From Desulfobacca acetoxidans (GTDB lineage: Bacteria > Desulfobacterota > Desulfobaccia > Desulfobaccales > 0-14-0-80-60-11): a stretch of DNA of 35,233 bases. The position numbers and the translations under genes are program-made. The notes under the pieces are model-generated. The model was not told the DNA's origin. It did no database searches and saw only the letters and a list, made by a program, of their open reading frames with translations. Every line of letters starts with the position of its first letter. Positions within the stretch are counted from its first letter, which is position 1. The DNA lies in NCBI GenBank assembly GCA_022736495.1, contig DZCR01000011.1, positions 1 to 35,233 of the forward strand, in the 5' to 3' direction. Below, piece after piece: positions 25,646-33,952 of the stretch.

Positions 25646-26674
25646 TCATGGTTTTTCCGGAGCATCCGGGCTGGCCGGAGTCTTATGAGACCCCTCGCAG
25701 GTCAGGGTATCCGAGCGCCAGAGCGGCTGCATCCTGGCGTCCTCCCGGCGGTGCTCGCAGGGGTCGTGTCCGCAGATGGGACACTCCAGGTCCCCGCAGG
25801 GGTCGGCGTGGATAAGGATATCGGCCTGTCCCTCAAAGTAATCGTGGAGAATCTGTTCCAGTGTTTTCACCTCATCGTGACTGGCTTCCAAAGAGAGATC
25901 CCGGGGAAGAATGAGATGGAAGTCCATGAAGATATGGGTGCCGGACCGGCGGGCCCTGAGTTGATGGATGTCAATCCACATGGGGCGGCGGTTTTCGGCA
26001 ATGACCCGGCAGATTTCTTCCAGGAGTTGGGGATCGGAGGTGTCCATGAGCCCGGCCCCGGCCTGCCAGACCAGGCGGGAGCCGGTGACCAGGATATTGA
26101 TGGCTACCAGGCAGGCCACGGCGCCGTCCAGCCAGTTCCAATCAGTAAGATACACCCCTGCCAGACCCAGGACCACCCCTCCGGTGGTAACAACATCGGT
26201 GAGGACATGCTTGCCGTCAGCAATCAGGACAATGGATTTGGTGCGCCGGCCCACCATGATCAGGGCCAGGCCCAGAATGAGATTGACCAGAGCCGTGCCC
26301 AGGATCAGCAGCATGCCCTTTTCCAGTTTGGGGATGGGCTGGGGGTGAAGGAGCCGGGGCCAGGCTGCGTAGAAAATTCCCAGGGCCGCAAGCACAATGA
26401 GAGCGCCTTCAAAACCCGCGGAGAAATATTCCACCTTGCCGTGGCCATAGGGGTGAGTGAGGTCGGGACTCTTGGCGGCGATGAGGATGCTGGCCAGGGC
26501 GAAGCTGGCGGCCACCACGTTGATGATGGACTCCAGGGCGTCGGAGAGAATGGCCGCCGAATTGGTGAAAGAGAAGGCAACGAACTTGATGGCCATCAGC
26601 CCCAGACCAACGGCCAAAGAGGCGGAGATGGCGAGAAGGCGGTTTCGGTGATTGCTGGTTTTCTGGGTGATCAC
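25646..26674 (-). CDS. Cation diffusion facilitator family metal exporter
   Basis: A 342-residue inner-membrane protein that should export divalent metal in exchange for protons. Six hydrophobic segments are visible. Metal-site elements are SDALESIINV in TM2 (D45 with E48/S49 in place of the second Asp of YiiP), HPYGHGKVEYF after TM2, and DGKHVLTD in TM5 (His-x3-Asp). The cytoplasmic C-terminal domain (IHQLRARRSGTHIFMDFHL) is normal. It is followed by a distinctive tail of about 50 residues with Cys pairs and His (CGDLECPICGHDPCEH) that may bind metal. Start is GTG 26674; the ribosome site is weak. Metal preference (Zn, Fe, Mn, Co) cannot be told from these residues. Confidence 0.9.
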   Translation of the reverse strand: MITQKTSNHRNRLLAISASLAVGLGLMAIKFVAFSFTNSAAILSDALESIINVVAASFALASILIAAKSPDLTHPYGHGKVEYFSAGFEGALIVLAALGIFYAAWPRLLHPQPIPKLEKGMLLILGTALVNLILGLALIMVGRRTKSIVLIADGKHVLTDVVTTGGVVLGLAGVYLTDWNWLDGAVACLVAINILVTGSRLVWQAGAGLMDTSDPQLLEEICRVIAENRRPMWIDIHQLRARRSGTHIFMDFHLILPRDLSLEASHDEVKTLEQILHDYFEGQADILIHADPCGDLECPICGHDPCEHRREDARMQPLWRSDTLTCEGSHKTPASPDAPEKP

Positions 26675-26740
26675 GGCGCTTATCAGAGCCTTATAATGAA
26701 CTATTGTGTCTCTGATTACCTATCACGTAGTGAAGCAATG

Positions 26741-26764
26741 GAAAAGCCCCCCGCGAGGGGCCAG
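26741..26764 (-). terminator. Rho-independent terminator of the uppP unit
   Basis: On the minus strand GCCCC-(6 nt)-GGGGC (26761-26746) is followed by TTTT. It sits about 50 nt past the small gene downstream of uppP and before the CDF gene, so it ends that transcript and insulates the exporter gene. Confidence 0.7.
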
Positions 26765-26811
26765 TTTGAGCGCAAATGAGAATCGTGCGGTGAGATCGCC
26801 AGTGAGCTCAA

Positions 26812-27144
26812 TTACTTATGGAAATGAATAAAGATATTTTCCCGCTCGAAGATTCCCTTCAGCATTACTTCTTCCTGATGGGGGGAAAAGAAGGGGTGCA
26901 GGTCGAACTCCTCCTCGGGGAACCAGTCGGTTTCCAGGGTGAGGCCGCCGTCTCTTTTGCGGATGATCACGTGGCCTTCCTCCGCCTCTTCCAGGGGCCA
27001 GGCCAGATAAAGGCTGAAGCGCAGGTCATCGGGGGTGCGCTGGATGGAGGCTTTCTTGGCCTCCCAGACTTCATACTTAGGTTCGCCAAAACCGGATAGC
27101 CAGTAGAGGGTGATATAATTCAGGCCGTCAAACATGAGAGGCAT
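26812..27144 (-). CDS. Small conserved-looking cytoplasmic protein of unknown function
   Basis: About 110 residues, acidic, with no signal peptide or membrane segment. I recognise no family. Visible features: an aromatic N terminus (NYITLYWLSGFGEPKYEVWEAKK), a strand-rich middle (RFSLYLAWPLEEAEEGHVIIRK), and a C-terminal part with HPFFSPHQEEVMLKGIFERE. ATG 27144 has GGAAGG 5 nt upstream and is preferred over GTG 27150. It begins about 20 nt after uppP ends and shares its terminator, so it is co-transcribed with undecaprenyl-diphosphatase; a link to envelope synthesis is only inference. Confidence 0.72.
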   Translation of the reverse strand: MPLMFDGLNYITLYWLSGFGEPKYEVWEAKKASIQRTPDDLRFSLYLAWPLEEAEEGHVIIRKRDGGLTLETDWFPEEEFDLHPFFSPHQEEVMLKGIFERENIFIHFHK

Positions 27145-27165
27145 CAGCACCTTCCGGGGGATTAA

Positions 27166-27975
27166 TCAGGCCGCATGGAAGTAAAAGACCGAGACCAGGA
27201 TCACTGCGGCCAAAATGAGGCGGTAAACGGCGAAGGGAATAAAGGTGTGGTGTTGGAGAAAGCGCAGCAGGTACTTGATAGTAAGATAACTGGAGATCAC
27301 CGCGGCTAAAAAGCCCAAAGTGGCAGGCAAAAGGGGCAGGGTCCCGGCGGGCTCGTGAATCCACTTGGGGAGGTGGTGCAGGCCGGCGCCCGCAATAATC
27401 GGGGTGGACATCAAAAAGGAGAAATGGGCGGCAGAACGGCGGTTCAAGCCCAAAAAGAGGCCCGTGGTCATGGTGATGCCGCTCCGGGAGACCCCGGGCA
27501 TGATGGCGAAGGCCTGGGACAGGCCGATAAGTATGGCGTCTTTTAAGGTCATCTGGTCCAGGCGGCGCAGGTGCCGGGCCAGGATTTCGCCCAGAACCAG
27601 GAGCAGCCCCACCGCGCCCAAAAGAATGGCGATGCGGACCGGCGCCCGAAAGATGGTCTCGGCTTGCTTTTCCAGCAGCAACCCGGCTATGGCCCCGGGA
27701 ATGGTGGCTATTATAAGAAAAAACAGCATCTTGCGCTCCGGCCGATTATAGCGGGAGGGAGAGATGAAGGCGTGGAACATATCAAGCCAGTCCTGGTAGA
27801 AGTAGGCCACCAGAGCGAACAGCGTGCCCACATGCAGGAGAATGTCAAACCCCAGGCCGCCGCCGCTGACGTGTAGGTAACGCTCCAGAAGGGCCAGGTG
27901 AGCGGAACTGGAGATGGGTAAAAATTCGGTAATACCCTGAACTACGCCGAGTAAAAGAGCGATGAGAGGATGCAT
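27166..27975 (-). CDS. uppP: Undecaprenyl-diphosphatase
   Basis: An integral membrane enzyme (BacA/UppP family) that dephosphorylates undecaprenyl diphosphate to recycle the lipid carrier for peptidoglycan and other envelope polymers; it also gives bacitracin tolerance. The signatures are present: the Glu-rich GVVQGITEFLPISSSAHLAL near the N terminus and the P-loop-like MPGVSRSGITMTTGLFLGL. Seven to eight hydrophobic segments and 269 residues are typical. ATG 27975 (MHPLIALLLG) is preferred to ATG 27993 because family homology begins there; both have poor ribosome sites. It probably forms a unit with the small downstream gene. Confidence 0.95.
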   Translation of the reverse strand: MHPLIALLLGVVQGITEFLPISSSAHLALLERYLHVSGGGLGFDILLHVGTLFALVAYFYQDWLDMFHAFISPSRYNRPERKMLFFLIIATIPGAIAGLLLEKQAETIFRAPVRIAILLGAVGLLLVLGEILARHLRRLDQMTLKDAILIGLSQAFAIMPGVSRSGITMTTGLFLGLNRRSAAHFSFLMSTPIIAGAGLHHLPKWIHEPAGTLPLLPATLGFLAAVISSYLTIKYLLRFLQHHTFIPFAVYRLILAAVILVSVFYFHAA

Positions 27976-28060
27976 AGCACTGCAATGTATCATGAGAAAA
28001 GCGCGCGGGCAACGAGAAAATGGACGCGAAGCAGTGGTCGGTTATACGAACCTGAGCCGC

Positions 28061-28996
28061 CTACGGGGACTTTTTGGCTACCGTTACGGTCACGATGGCA
28101 GGCCGCGCCCGCACCAGACTGACGCCGTCGGGCAATGTCACTGTAACTTTGACGCGGTGGCGGCCGGGGCTCAGGTTCTGAGTTTCAACCCGGGCCTTGA
28201 GGTCTTCCGTCTTCAGGTCATGCACCTGGGGCCAGGGCCCCTTAATGGTAAGGGTTACTTGCGTGGGTGATATCCGGGTCGCCGGAGCTTCGATGAGCAC
28301 GGGAACCCCGGAAAAAGTCCGGGTCAGGGTTTTGGGCCCAATCTTGATGTCGGCCAAAATGGGGACCGGCTCTTTCAAACTTAGATGCAGGTTCTTAAAG
28401 TCCAGGTCCGTGGCAATGATGGTGCTTTCCTTCAGATGCGACAGGTCCATGGGAACCGTGGGAACGAAATTCAATTCGGCCAATTCAGGATAAGGCCCTT
28501 TTACCAGCACTTGCGGCGGTTTGGTTGTGGCGCTGATGACCTCGTACCCCTGGGCCGGATTATTCTCCAGGATCGGTTTGATGGGCAGGGTCTGGGTCAT
28601 GGTTGCGGCCAGGGTCAGGTTGATGGGATTGGGCTGGATGCGAATGACCTGTACCCCTCGAGGCAGGGCGAAACTGTTGGGCCCGAGATAGAAGGTATGA
28701 CGCCCGCCTTTATAGTTGGCAAGGTCCAGGGTTTCGGTGAGGCGGGCCTGGGAGAGATTGCTAATGATGGAACGGGGACCGACCACCCGGACCTGGATGG
28801 TGGGCGGCACCTCGCTGGTGACCATGAGATTAGGCTTGAGATTGATCATCTCTAGGGCCATGTTGAGCGTGGTCTCGGTGCGCTCCTCCCCGCTGACTGC
28901 GAACCACAGGGCAATGGCCAACAGGAGGGAGAGGAGTTTCAGGAGCCTGTTACGCTTTAAGGTGCCGAACCAGCTTGTCAAGCCAATTTCCTTCAT
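28061..28996 (-). CDS. cdaR: CdaA regulator, YbbR-domain protein
   Basis: A 311-residue membrane-anchored protein with one N-terminal TM (LLKLLSLLLAIALWFAVSG) and extracytoplasmic YbbR repeats: strands such as VPPTIQVRVVGPRSIISNL and PPQVLVKGPYPELAELNFV show the repeat pattern about three times. In Firmicutes CdaR binds CdaA and controls c-di-AMP synthesis. Its start lies inside cdaA (47-nt overlap), so translation is coupled and the pairing is clear. The C-terminal strand (RVKVTVTLPDGVSLVRARP) closes the last repeat. No glmM is found next to it, unlike the usual cdaA-cdaR-glmM cluster. Confidence 0.9.
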   Translation of the reverse strand: MKEIGLTSWFGTLKRNRLLKLLSLLLAIALWFAVSGEERTETTLNMALEMINLKPNLMVTSEVPPTIQVRVVGPRSIISNLSQARLTETLDLANYKGGRHTFYLGPNSFALPRGVQVIRIQPNPINLTLAATMTQTLPIKPILENNPAQGYEVISATTKPPQVLVKGPYPELAELNFVPTVPMDLSHLKESTIIATDLDFKNLHLSLKEPVPILADIKIGPKTLTRTFSGVPVLIEAPATRISPTQVTLTIKGPWPQVHDLKTEDLKARVETQNLSPGRHRVKVTVTLPDGVSLVRARPAIVTVTVAKKSP

Positions 28997-29750
28997 GGCG
29001 GGCCGGGGTTTCCAGAAGGTTCCGAAATGCCTGGCGCAGTTGCAGTGGGGTAAGATCGCGTCGCAATTTGCCCCCGTGCGCCAGGGAAATCTGTCCGGAA
29101 GTCTCGGAAACCACCAGGGCTAAGGCATCGCTCTGCTCGGTGATCCCTATCGCGGCCCGGTGACGGGTACCCAGCGTGGGGTCCAGGTTGGGATTGCGGG
29201 ACAAGGGCAGCAGACAGCCTGCGGCCGCGGCCCGGTCCCCCTGGATGATAACTGCACCGTCATGGGTGGGGTTGTGGGGCCAGAACAAGGAAACCAGCAA
29301 CTCTTTGGTAACCAGGGCATCCAATTTGATGGCGCTCTCGACAAAATCTGACAGCCCGATGTAGCGCTCCATGACGATGAGGGCGCCCATATGGCGACCA
29401 GCCAGGGTGTCGGCGGCATCACAGACTTCTTCGGCGGTGACCGGGGCGTGGATGCCGGCAGGGACCAGGGCCTTTTTGCCCATGCGGCTGAGCACCCGGC
29501 GGATGTCGGCCTGAAAGAGAATGATGACAATGAGCACAAAGCTCTTGACAATGATATCCAGGAGCCACTCTAACGTGAAAAACTCCAGTTGCCGGGCCAC
29601 CAGATAGGCCAGAAAGAGGAGGAAGAGCCCGGCCAAGACCTGAATGGCCTGGGTGCCCCGCAGCACCAAAACCACCTGGTAAATGATGATGGCCACCAGA
29701 ATGATGTCCACACCATCCTGCCAGCGCAAATTGGCCAAAAATTGGAACAT
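28950..29750 (-). CDS. cdaA: Diadenylate cyclase CdaA (c-di-AMP synthase)
   Basis: Makes c-di-AMP from two ATP at the membrane. The 266-residue protein has three N-terminal hydrophobic segments (DIILVAIIIYQVVLVL, VLAGLFLLFLAYLVA, DIIVKSFVLIVIILF) and a DAC domain with the catalytic motifs DGA (164-166, in THDGAVIIQGD) and RHR (196-198, in GTRHRAAIGITE). The C terminus is short and ends inside the cdaR start. The domain order and length match CdaA, not DisA. c-di-AMP usually controls potassium and osmotic balance and the cell wall. No c-di-AMP phosphodiesterase is in the window. Confidence 0.95.
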   Translation of the reverse strand: MFQFLANLRWQDGVDIILVAIIIYQVVLVLRGTQAIQVLAGLFLLFLAYLVARQLEFFTLEWLLDIIVKSFVLIVIILFQADIRRVLSRMGKKALVPAGIHAPVTAEEVCDAADTLAGRHMGALIVMERYIGLSDFVESAIKLDALVTKELLVSLFWPHNPTHDGAVIIQGDRAAAAGCLLPLSRNPNLDPTLGTRHRAAIGITEQSDALALVVSETSGQISLAHGGKLRRDLTPLQLRQAFRNLLETPARHEGNWLDKLVRHLKA

Positions 29751-30109
29751 GGTGGGGTGCGGGCGTATCCTTTCCGAGATGGCGGTTGCTTCGTGTTATC
29801 CGTGAGAGAGGGAAGAGTCCATCCTCTCCGGTCATCTGCACGCTTATTCTTTTGAAGGGCCGCGAGCCAGAAACGTTAAGCGGGGCGGCCCGCTGTTGTC
29901 CCAGGCGCACTCTCCCGCCGGCCAGGCAAGTATGGGATTCCGAAACCTATTCCGGATTTAGGCTGCAAAGATATTTTTTCAAAATCCGAGGCTGATATTC
30001 GCCCCCTTCCATGCGGGCCGGTGGCATAGTATTGAAAAAAGTGCTGACCAGAGCCTCTGTGGGCTGATGCAGTTTTTTACCGAAAAGCGAAAATGGCATG
30101 AGGCGCCCT
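29751..30109. other. Gene-free gap before cdaA
   Basis: About 360 nt with no supportable ORF on either strand. It contains an AT-rich stretch (29960-29985) and T-runs near 30070. It should hold the cdaA promoter and the end of the ahbB transcript, but I see no strong -35/-10 pair or terminator. Confidence 0.5.
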
Positions 30110-30598
30110 TCAAGTGGCGGCAGGGGCCTCCTCTTTGAAATAGCGCATGGTGGTCTTCTTCAACTCGGTCTCACTGAATAACATCTCGTAGTCGCCAATC
30201 CCGGTCTCGGCTGCCATCCTTGCCGCGATCTCGACGCATTCATTCATGGTGCGGCCATGAATCATGGTATACAGGTTATACGGCCAGGTGGGGGCGGGAC
30301 GGCGGGCATAGCAATGCGTCACGGCCCTCTGCCCGGCCAGCTGTTCGCCGATGCGCTTCAGATCGGCCTCCGGCACCGCCCAGGCCACCAGGGCGTTGGC
30401 TTCATACCCCGACTGCTGGTGCCGCAGGGTAGCCCCGAACCGCCGGATGTATCCCCGCGCTATCAGGCTCCGAATGGCCGCCAGCAACGCCTCTTCCTCC
30501 ATCTCCAGGTGCTCCGCCACCTCCAGAAACGGCTGGGGGCAGATCTCCAGGTCCCGCTGCAAGGCCCGGATCACCTTCTGGTCCAGTTCCGATAACAT
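30110..30598 (-). CDS. Siroheme decarboxylase, AhbA/AhbB (AsnC/Lrp-like) family
   Basis: A 162-residue cytoplasmic protein with an AsnC-type helix-turn-helix (LDQKVIRALQRDLEI...) and the siroheme decarboxylase core RRFGATLRHQQSGYEANALVAWAVPE followed by HCYARRPAPTWPYNLYTMIHG. AhbA/AhbB convert siroheme to 12,18-didecarboxysiroheme in the alternative heme pathway of sulfate reducers and archaea. The usual partner subunit and the ahbC/ahbD radical SAM genes are not adjacent. The WPYNLYTMIHG block and HCYxR motif are seen in AhbB, but choosing between AhbA and AhbB needs a tree. ATG 30598 is preferred to the upstream ATG 30652, since homology starts at MLSELD and GGGG lies upstream. Confidence 0.85.
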   Translation of the reverse strand: MLSELDQKVIRALQRDLEICPQPFLEVAEHLEMEEEALLAAIRSLIARGYIRRFGATLRHQQSGYEANALVAWAVPEADLKRIGEQLAGQRAVTHCYARRPAPTWPYNLYTMIHGRTMNECVEIAARMAAETGIGDYEMLFSETELKKTTMRYFKEEAPAAT

Positions 30599-30989
30599 CA
30601 ACAATTTCCCCAATCTTCCAGGAAATATAGAACAATTCACCCCGGTTGGCAAGGCCGCCAGCAGCCGGACGCCGCCGGAGGCCGGCCCCTTTTATCCCGG
30701 GGAGCATCGAAGGGATGTCAACTTTTTGTGGGCGCAGGAACGCACTTTTTCTACTGCGAATAGGCGGCTCATTGAACCTGCCTACAGTTTCCTTGACAGC
30801 CGCCATGGCAAAGCAGAGCAAAAGGCAGGAAAGCAGGAACCTCAGCCTTGCGGACTACGGGTGATGTTTCTCTGGACCCGATGGCCCTGGCTGCGAACCA
30901 TATGCTGGACACACCTCCAGGGATAGTTCATTTCCCCCAAATCGGTGTCATAAGGAATTGCAGACCAAACCACCTGAGCGGAGTGCTCT
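30599..30989. other. Gene-free gap between ahbB-like and lipoprotein genes
   Basis: About 390 nt with no convincing ORF. A 117-codon leftward frame (30842-31195) largely overlaps the lipoprotein gene in another frame and has no ribosome site. GC-rich inverted repeats lie at 30660-30690. The 3' end of the lipoprotein transcript and the promoter for the decarboxylase must be here, but no clear elements stand out. Confidence 0.5.
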
Positions 30990-31415
30990 CTACCGCTCCA
31001 ACCCTTTTTGCTGGCGTTGTTCATGCTCCTGAAAACAAGACCAGAATTGGGCGTTGTCGGCGCCTTTTGCACTCTGACAGACGTTTTGGCCTTTGGCCAA
31101 GCCGAGATAATTTTGATAGGCCGTCTCGTCCCCGAGATATAAAACCGCATGGTTGGGATCGTTATAAACATAGTACGCCTTGCCCCCCATCTCATAGGTC
31201 GTAATTTGCCCTCTGGGGATGCTGTTCATCAGCGCCTGTCTTTTGGGGGTTTCAAAATTTACCGGCCACTGGTTAAAGCCGGCTTGTTCTAATATATATT
31301 CCGATACGACCATCTGTTTGGTGGTCTCTCTTCCGGCGCACCCGCCGAAGAGCATGACCAAAAGAATGATCCCGACCGCAACGTTTATCCCGGCTTTCCA
31401 CCCGTTTGTCATCAT
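30990..31415 (-). CDS. Small lipoprotein of unknown function
   Basis: 141 residues with a lipoprotein signal: hydrophobic INVAVGIILLVMLFGGC followed by AG, so Cys 26 is the probable lipidated residue after cleavage by signal peptidase II. The mature part is hydrophilic; a DUF-like motif GQITTYEMGGKAYYVYNDPNHAVLYLGDE suggests a small beta-rich fold, with two further cysteines at NVCQSAK and WSCFQEH that could form a disulfide. ATG 31415 follows AAGGAG at good spacing. No family recognised. It stands alone between two gene-free gaps. Confidence 0.78.
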   Translation of the reverse strand: MMTNGWKAGINVAVGIILLVMLFGGCAGRETTKQMVVSEYILEQAGFNQWPVNFETPKRQALMNSIPRGQITTYEMGGKAYYVYNDPNHAVLYLGDETAYQNYLGLAKGQNVCQSAKGADNAQFWSCFQEHEQRQQKGLER

Positions 31416-31827
31416 GCACTCCTTTCAGCTCGGATAAGCTGCCCCCTCGGCCTGCAAAGCAAAAGGGCTTAATAATCATAGACTACCGGGTTCCATTGTC
31501 AAGGTGGTTTGGTTTAATCGGCAGAGAACCCCTCAAATTATGAAACTTGTGAAAACATAGCGCATGCCAAAAGTTTTCTTTATGGCACTTGGTCCAGGAA
31601 CGAAATCCCCCCAGCCTCCCTTTTCCAGAGAGGGGAACTTAGCGGGATTCCTTTGAAGGGGAAGTAAAAATCAGCAATCGGGAAGCATTTTTGGCAAACG
31701 CGGTAAGTTTTGCGCCGAGCAAAAAACCTCCCTAACCGGGGCCTGGGAGGGAAGCGGTAGGGGAGGGGCATCCCAAGCGAGACGCCCATGCCAGTCCACC
31801 ACCTCGTCACTGCGGTCCGTTGCCGCC
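31416..31827. other. Gene-free gap carrying repeat copy 2
   Basis: About 410 nt with no ORF I can support. It holds the second copy of the dispersed palindromic repeat and, around 31708-31765, GC-rich inverted segments (CCTCCCT/AGGGAGG-like). The promoter for the small lipoprotein is probably in the first 150 nt; I see no strong consensus. Confidence 0.5.
31602..31701. repeat. Palindromic dispersed repeat, copy 2
   Basis: The 34-nt block at 31668-31701 matches copy 1 (20174-20207) at 32 of 34 positions. It is preceded by a degenerate CCCTTTT...AGAGGGG palindrome and an AAATCCCCCC start like those of common dispersed palindromic repeats. Copy 1 keeps only the inner hairpin plus the 34-nt block. 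Confidence 0.75.
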
Positions 31828-33690
31828 TTAAACCGGGGCTCCCACCTCGTCCAGGGTCTGGAAATAAACCCGACGGATCAGGTCCAGGCGCTTGTGAAAA
31901 CAAAGTCCCAGTTCCATGCAGACGTTGTAAAAGGATTCCCGGCTGAATTCCATGGGGAGCAGCCGGGCCATGGCTTCCTTGGTGAACTCCTGGCGGAGGT
32001 CTTTGATCTTCTGAGCTGCTTCTCCCAATCCTTCCCACAGGGGCACCAGGACGACGTCCGCCTGGTTTTGCAGGCGGGCAATTTCATCCTGCACCAGCTG
32101 CACCGAGTACACGGGGCCGCTCCCGGTTTTCTCCGGGCTGGTTTCCTGCACCACCTCCACTCCCAGGCGCTCCAAGAACTTGATGAGAAAATCCCTGGTT
32201 CCCTTCTCCCAAGTGCAGAGGTTCCAAACATCACCGGGGATGCCGACCTTGGGTATCCGCCCCTTTTGCGGCAACATCTGGCGCAACTGCTGCCCCCGGG
32301 TATAGAGTTGCTCTTTCAGTTGCTGGAAGTATTTGTTCCTCCTGATGGTGGCCCTCCACAGGATGATGCGGCCATACGCCTTGATTTTGGCGAAAAATAA
32401 GTCCCGGGCCACGAGGCGCTTAATCACCGAGGTCCAGCTATAAAACTTCTTCATGGCCCGGTTGGTTTCCATCTGCAGTTCATAGGGGGTGAACTGCCGG
32501 GGTTGGAACACCGTGTGATGGCCGTCGTACTGGCTCCAGTCCCGGCAGATGATGCGGTTCTGGGCCTCGATCTCTTTGTAGAACGGGGTGCCGGGCAACG
32601 GGGTGAGGATCAGGTATTGCAGGGAGTCCAGGTCCAGTTGCCGGGAAAACTTCACTGTGTCCCGGATCACCTGGTAGTGGTCCTCTTCGGACCCGAAGAC
32701 GAACATGCCGTGCACCTTAATGCCGAACTGGTGGAAATTGATCACGCAGTCTTTGATGCCTTCCACGGTCTGAGACTTGTTGTAGGCCTTCAAGGTGGCG
32801 GGATTGATGGATTCCAGGCCCACAAAGACCATGTAGCAGCCGCTTTTGGCCATGAGATCCAAGAGTTCCGGGTCCTTGGCGGATTCCACCCGCACCTGGG
32901 CGCTCCATTCGATTTTTATGCCTTCGGTGATGATGCGCTCGCATAATTCTTTAGTGCGCTTGCGGTCGGCCGTAAAGTTGTCGTCGCAGAAAAAGATGTG
33001 GCGGCTCTCAAGACCGTTCTGGCGGATCTCTGCGATCACCCGGTCGATGGAATTGACCCGGTGCCTGCGCCCGAAGAGTTGAATAACCGAACAGAAGCTG
33101 CAATTGAAGGGACAGCCCCGAGAGGTGGCAATGGACACGACGCCGCGGTTATTGATGGCCTTCCAGCCGTGAATCAGATTGTAATTGGGGATGGGCAGGG
33201 AATCCAGGTCCCCTAAGAAGGGGCGCCAGGGGTTTTGATGGACGGTATCCCCGTCCCGGTAGCTGAGGTTGTGAACCTCCGTCAAATTGCCGCCGTTTTC
33301 CAGGATATTGATCAACTCCGGCAGGGCTTCCTCGGCTTCGCCGCAGATGACATAGTCGGCGTGCTCCAGCCCCTCCAGGGGCAAGAAACTGGGGTGGGCC
33401 CCCCCCAAGACCACCGGCAGCCCCTGGGAGCGATAAAAATCCGCCAATTCATAGGCCCGGGGGGCCGTGGAGGAGATGCTGGAGATGCCCACCAGGTCGG
33501 GTTGAAAATCCAGGGTGGCGTAATCAGGCCGGGAAATTTCCTCCACCACCACTTTGACCTTTATCCCCTGCTGCTCCAGGATGGTCCCCAGCAATAACGA
33601 CCCTAACCGGGGGATGGCCACCCGGCTAAAAATATGTTCCCGGGGAGACCGGGGTTCGATGAACAACACCTTTTTAATTGGCCGCGTCAT
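31828..33690 (-). CDS. B12-binding-domain radical SAM protein
   Basis: A 620-residue enzyme. The N-terminal cobalamin-binding-like domain covers about 1-140 (PDLVGISSISSTAPRA, VVLGGAHPSFLP). The radical SAM core has the cluster cysteines C193, C197 and C200 in SRGCPFNCSFCSV, followed by FCDDNFTADRKR and GLESINPATLKAYNK. After the core (about 430) comes a C-terminal region of about 190 residues (VGIPGDVWNLCTWEKG...) that I do not recognise. The family does methylations and other C-C or sulfur chemistry; the substrate here is unknown. ATG 33690 follows AAGGAG, and a promoter lies about 130 nt upstream. It forms a single-gene unit. Confidence 0.88.
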   Translation of the reverse strand: MTRPIKKVLFIEPRSPREHIFSRVAIPRLGSLLLGTILEQQGIKVKVVVEEISRPDYATLDFQPDLVGISSISSTAPRAYELADFYRSQGLPVVLGGAHPSFLPLEGLEHADYVICGEAEEALPELINILENGGNLTEVHNLSYRDGDTVHQNPWRPFLGDLDSLPIPNYNLIHGWKAINNRGVVSIATSRGCPFNCSFCSVIQLFGRRHRVNSIDRVIAEIRQNGLESRHIFFCDDNFTADRKRTKELCERIITEGIKIEWSAQVRVESAKDPELLDLMAKSGCYMVFVGLESINPATLKAYNKSQTVEGIKDCVINFHQFGIKVHGMFVFGSEEDHYQVIRDTVKFSRQLDLDSLQYLILTPLPGTPFYKEIEAQNRIICRDWSQYDGHHTVFQPRQFTPYELQMETNRAMKKFYSWTSVIKRLVARDLFFAKIKAYGRIILWRATIRRNKYFQQLKEQLYTRGQQLRQMLPQKGRIPKVGIPGDVWNLCTWEKGTRDFLIKFLERLGVEVVQETSPEKTGSGPVYSVQLVQDEIARLQNQADVVLVPLWEGLGEAAQKIKDLRQEFTKEAMARLLPMEFSRESFYNVCMELGLCFHKRLDLIRRVYFQTLDEVGAPV

Positions 33691-33815
33691 GGTTTGCTCC
33701 TTCTGGGAATCTCACTCCTGGGGGGCGAGTTCAAGAAAACAATCCTCCCTTGACCTGATCCTCAGACCCGGCGGAAGGCTCAATTGTTGAGGAAAGTTAG
33801 ATTTTTACCTACACC

Positions 33816-33844
33816 ACTGTAAAGGGGGGCGGCACGAATGTCAA
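33816..33844 (-). promoter_or_regulatory. Sigma-70-type promoter for the radical SAM gene
   Basis: Minus strand: TTGACA (33844-33839), 17-nt spacer, TACAGT (33821-33816, 4 of 6 to consensus). The first transcribed base would fall near 33809, about 120 nt before the start codon. Confidence 0.5.
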
Positions 33845-33871
33845 ATTAATTCTCTGTGTCCTCGACATGCG

Positions 33872-33914
33872 GAAAACATGAAGAAGCAGACTCCCTGGCT
33901 CTGAGGGAGTCTGC
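33872..33914 (-). terminator. Rho-independent terminator of dsrC
   Basis: Perfect 11-bp stem GCAGACTCCCT / AGGGAGTCTGC (33886-33896 with 33904-33914) and 7-nt loop. On the minus strand it is followed by TTCTTCATGTTTTCC. It sits about 38 nt past the dsrC stop codon. Confidence 0.85.
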
Positions 33915-33952
33915 CGCCATAATGCCTGGACTTATGAAGCTGGGGAGGGTGC

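Noticed and set aside
30842..31195. A 117-codon leftward ORF
   Set aside because: Most of it overlaps the lipoprotein gene in a different frame; it has no ribosome site, and its composition looks like a shadow frame.
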